Below, piece by piece: positions 16,017 to 16,091 of a stretch of 16,091 bases of DNA; within the stretch, counting starts at the first letter, position 1, and each line of letters starts with the position of its first letter. The notes below the pieces were generated by a model. It was not told the origin of the DNA. It saw only the letters and a program-made list of their open reading frames with translations, and ran no database searches. A program made the translations under genes and the position numbers. Location: the NCBI GenBank assembly GCA_027575805.1, contig JANBPU010000333.1, positions 1-16,091 on the forward strand, given 5' to 3'. This DNA comes from Mycoemilia scoparia. Lineage: Eukaryota > Kickxellomycota > Kickxellomycetes > Kickxellales > Kickxellaceae.

Positions 16017-16091
16017 GATATATAATTGTTTTATACTTAATAGAAACTTTAAAAGATTAAAAAACCTCAAAAGACACTAGAAAACTAGCTA

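Overview
The window looks like AT-rich eukaryotic nuclear DNA, most probably from a fungus. Introns are short (67 and 77 bp, GT...ATATAG). Intergenic DNA is AT-rich and loaded with transposable elements, and the dominant elements are gag-like/endonuclease/reverse-transcriptase LINEs. An early-diverging fungus (Mucoromycota or Glomeromycota type) is my guess, but no sequence here proves the lineage. I saw no rRNA, tRNA, CRISPR array or prokaryotic operon.

Layout. (1) 1-1323: one host-like gene on the + strand with three exons. It encodes a 289-residue protein with an AT-hook near its C-terminus; the second and third exons are recovered only by splicing. (2) 1324-2516: AT-rich spacer holding a degenerate 20-21 bp tandem repeat, a C/A-rich low-complexity island, and a 90 bp foldback element with 30 bp arms. 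(3) 2517-7318: LINE copy A, minus strand, old and broken. It keeps the first part of ORF1 and the RT-to-C-terminus part of ORF2. It has lost about 2.4 kb in the middle, has many stops, a ruined RT motif (YMDN) and almost no CpG, and carries a 120 bp insertion. (4) 7319-8234: AT-rich spacer with two short coding-like minus-strand snippets and a small hairpin. (5) 8249-16002: LINE copy C, minus strand, essentially full length. It is bounded by a 14 bp target-site duplication (8235-8248 and 16003-16016). ORF1 (641 aa, intact) and ORF2 are joined by a TGATG stop-start overlap.

The most informative part is ORF2 of copy C. Three younger insertions interrupt it: two 122 bp elements in opposite orientation, 121/122 identical, with 6 bp duplications; and one 708 bp element whose ends are four 25 bp tandem repeats facing four inverted ones, with a 7 bp duplication. 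Subtracting each insertion plus one duplicated target site leaves exactly 1470 codons in one frame, colinear with copy A, with a single premature TGA. This arithmetic fixes the insertion boundaries to the base.

The 122 bp element (three consecutive hairpins) and the 708 bp element (tandem-repeat ends plus a GC-rich, strongly structured island) are the best candidates for undescribed mobile families. Neither contains a transposase gene, so both would depend on an enzyme made elsewhere.
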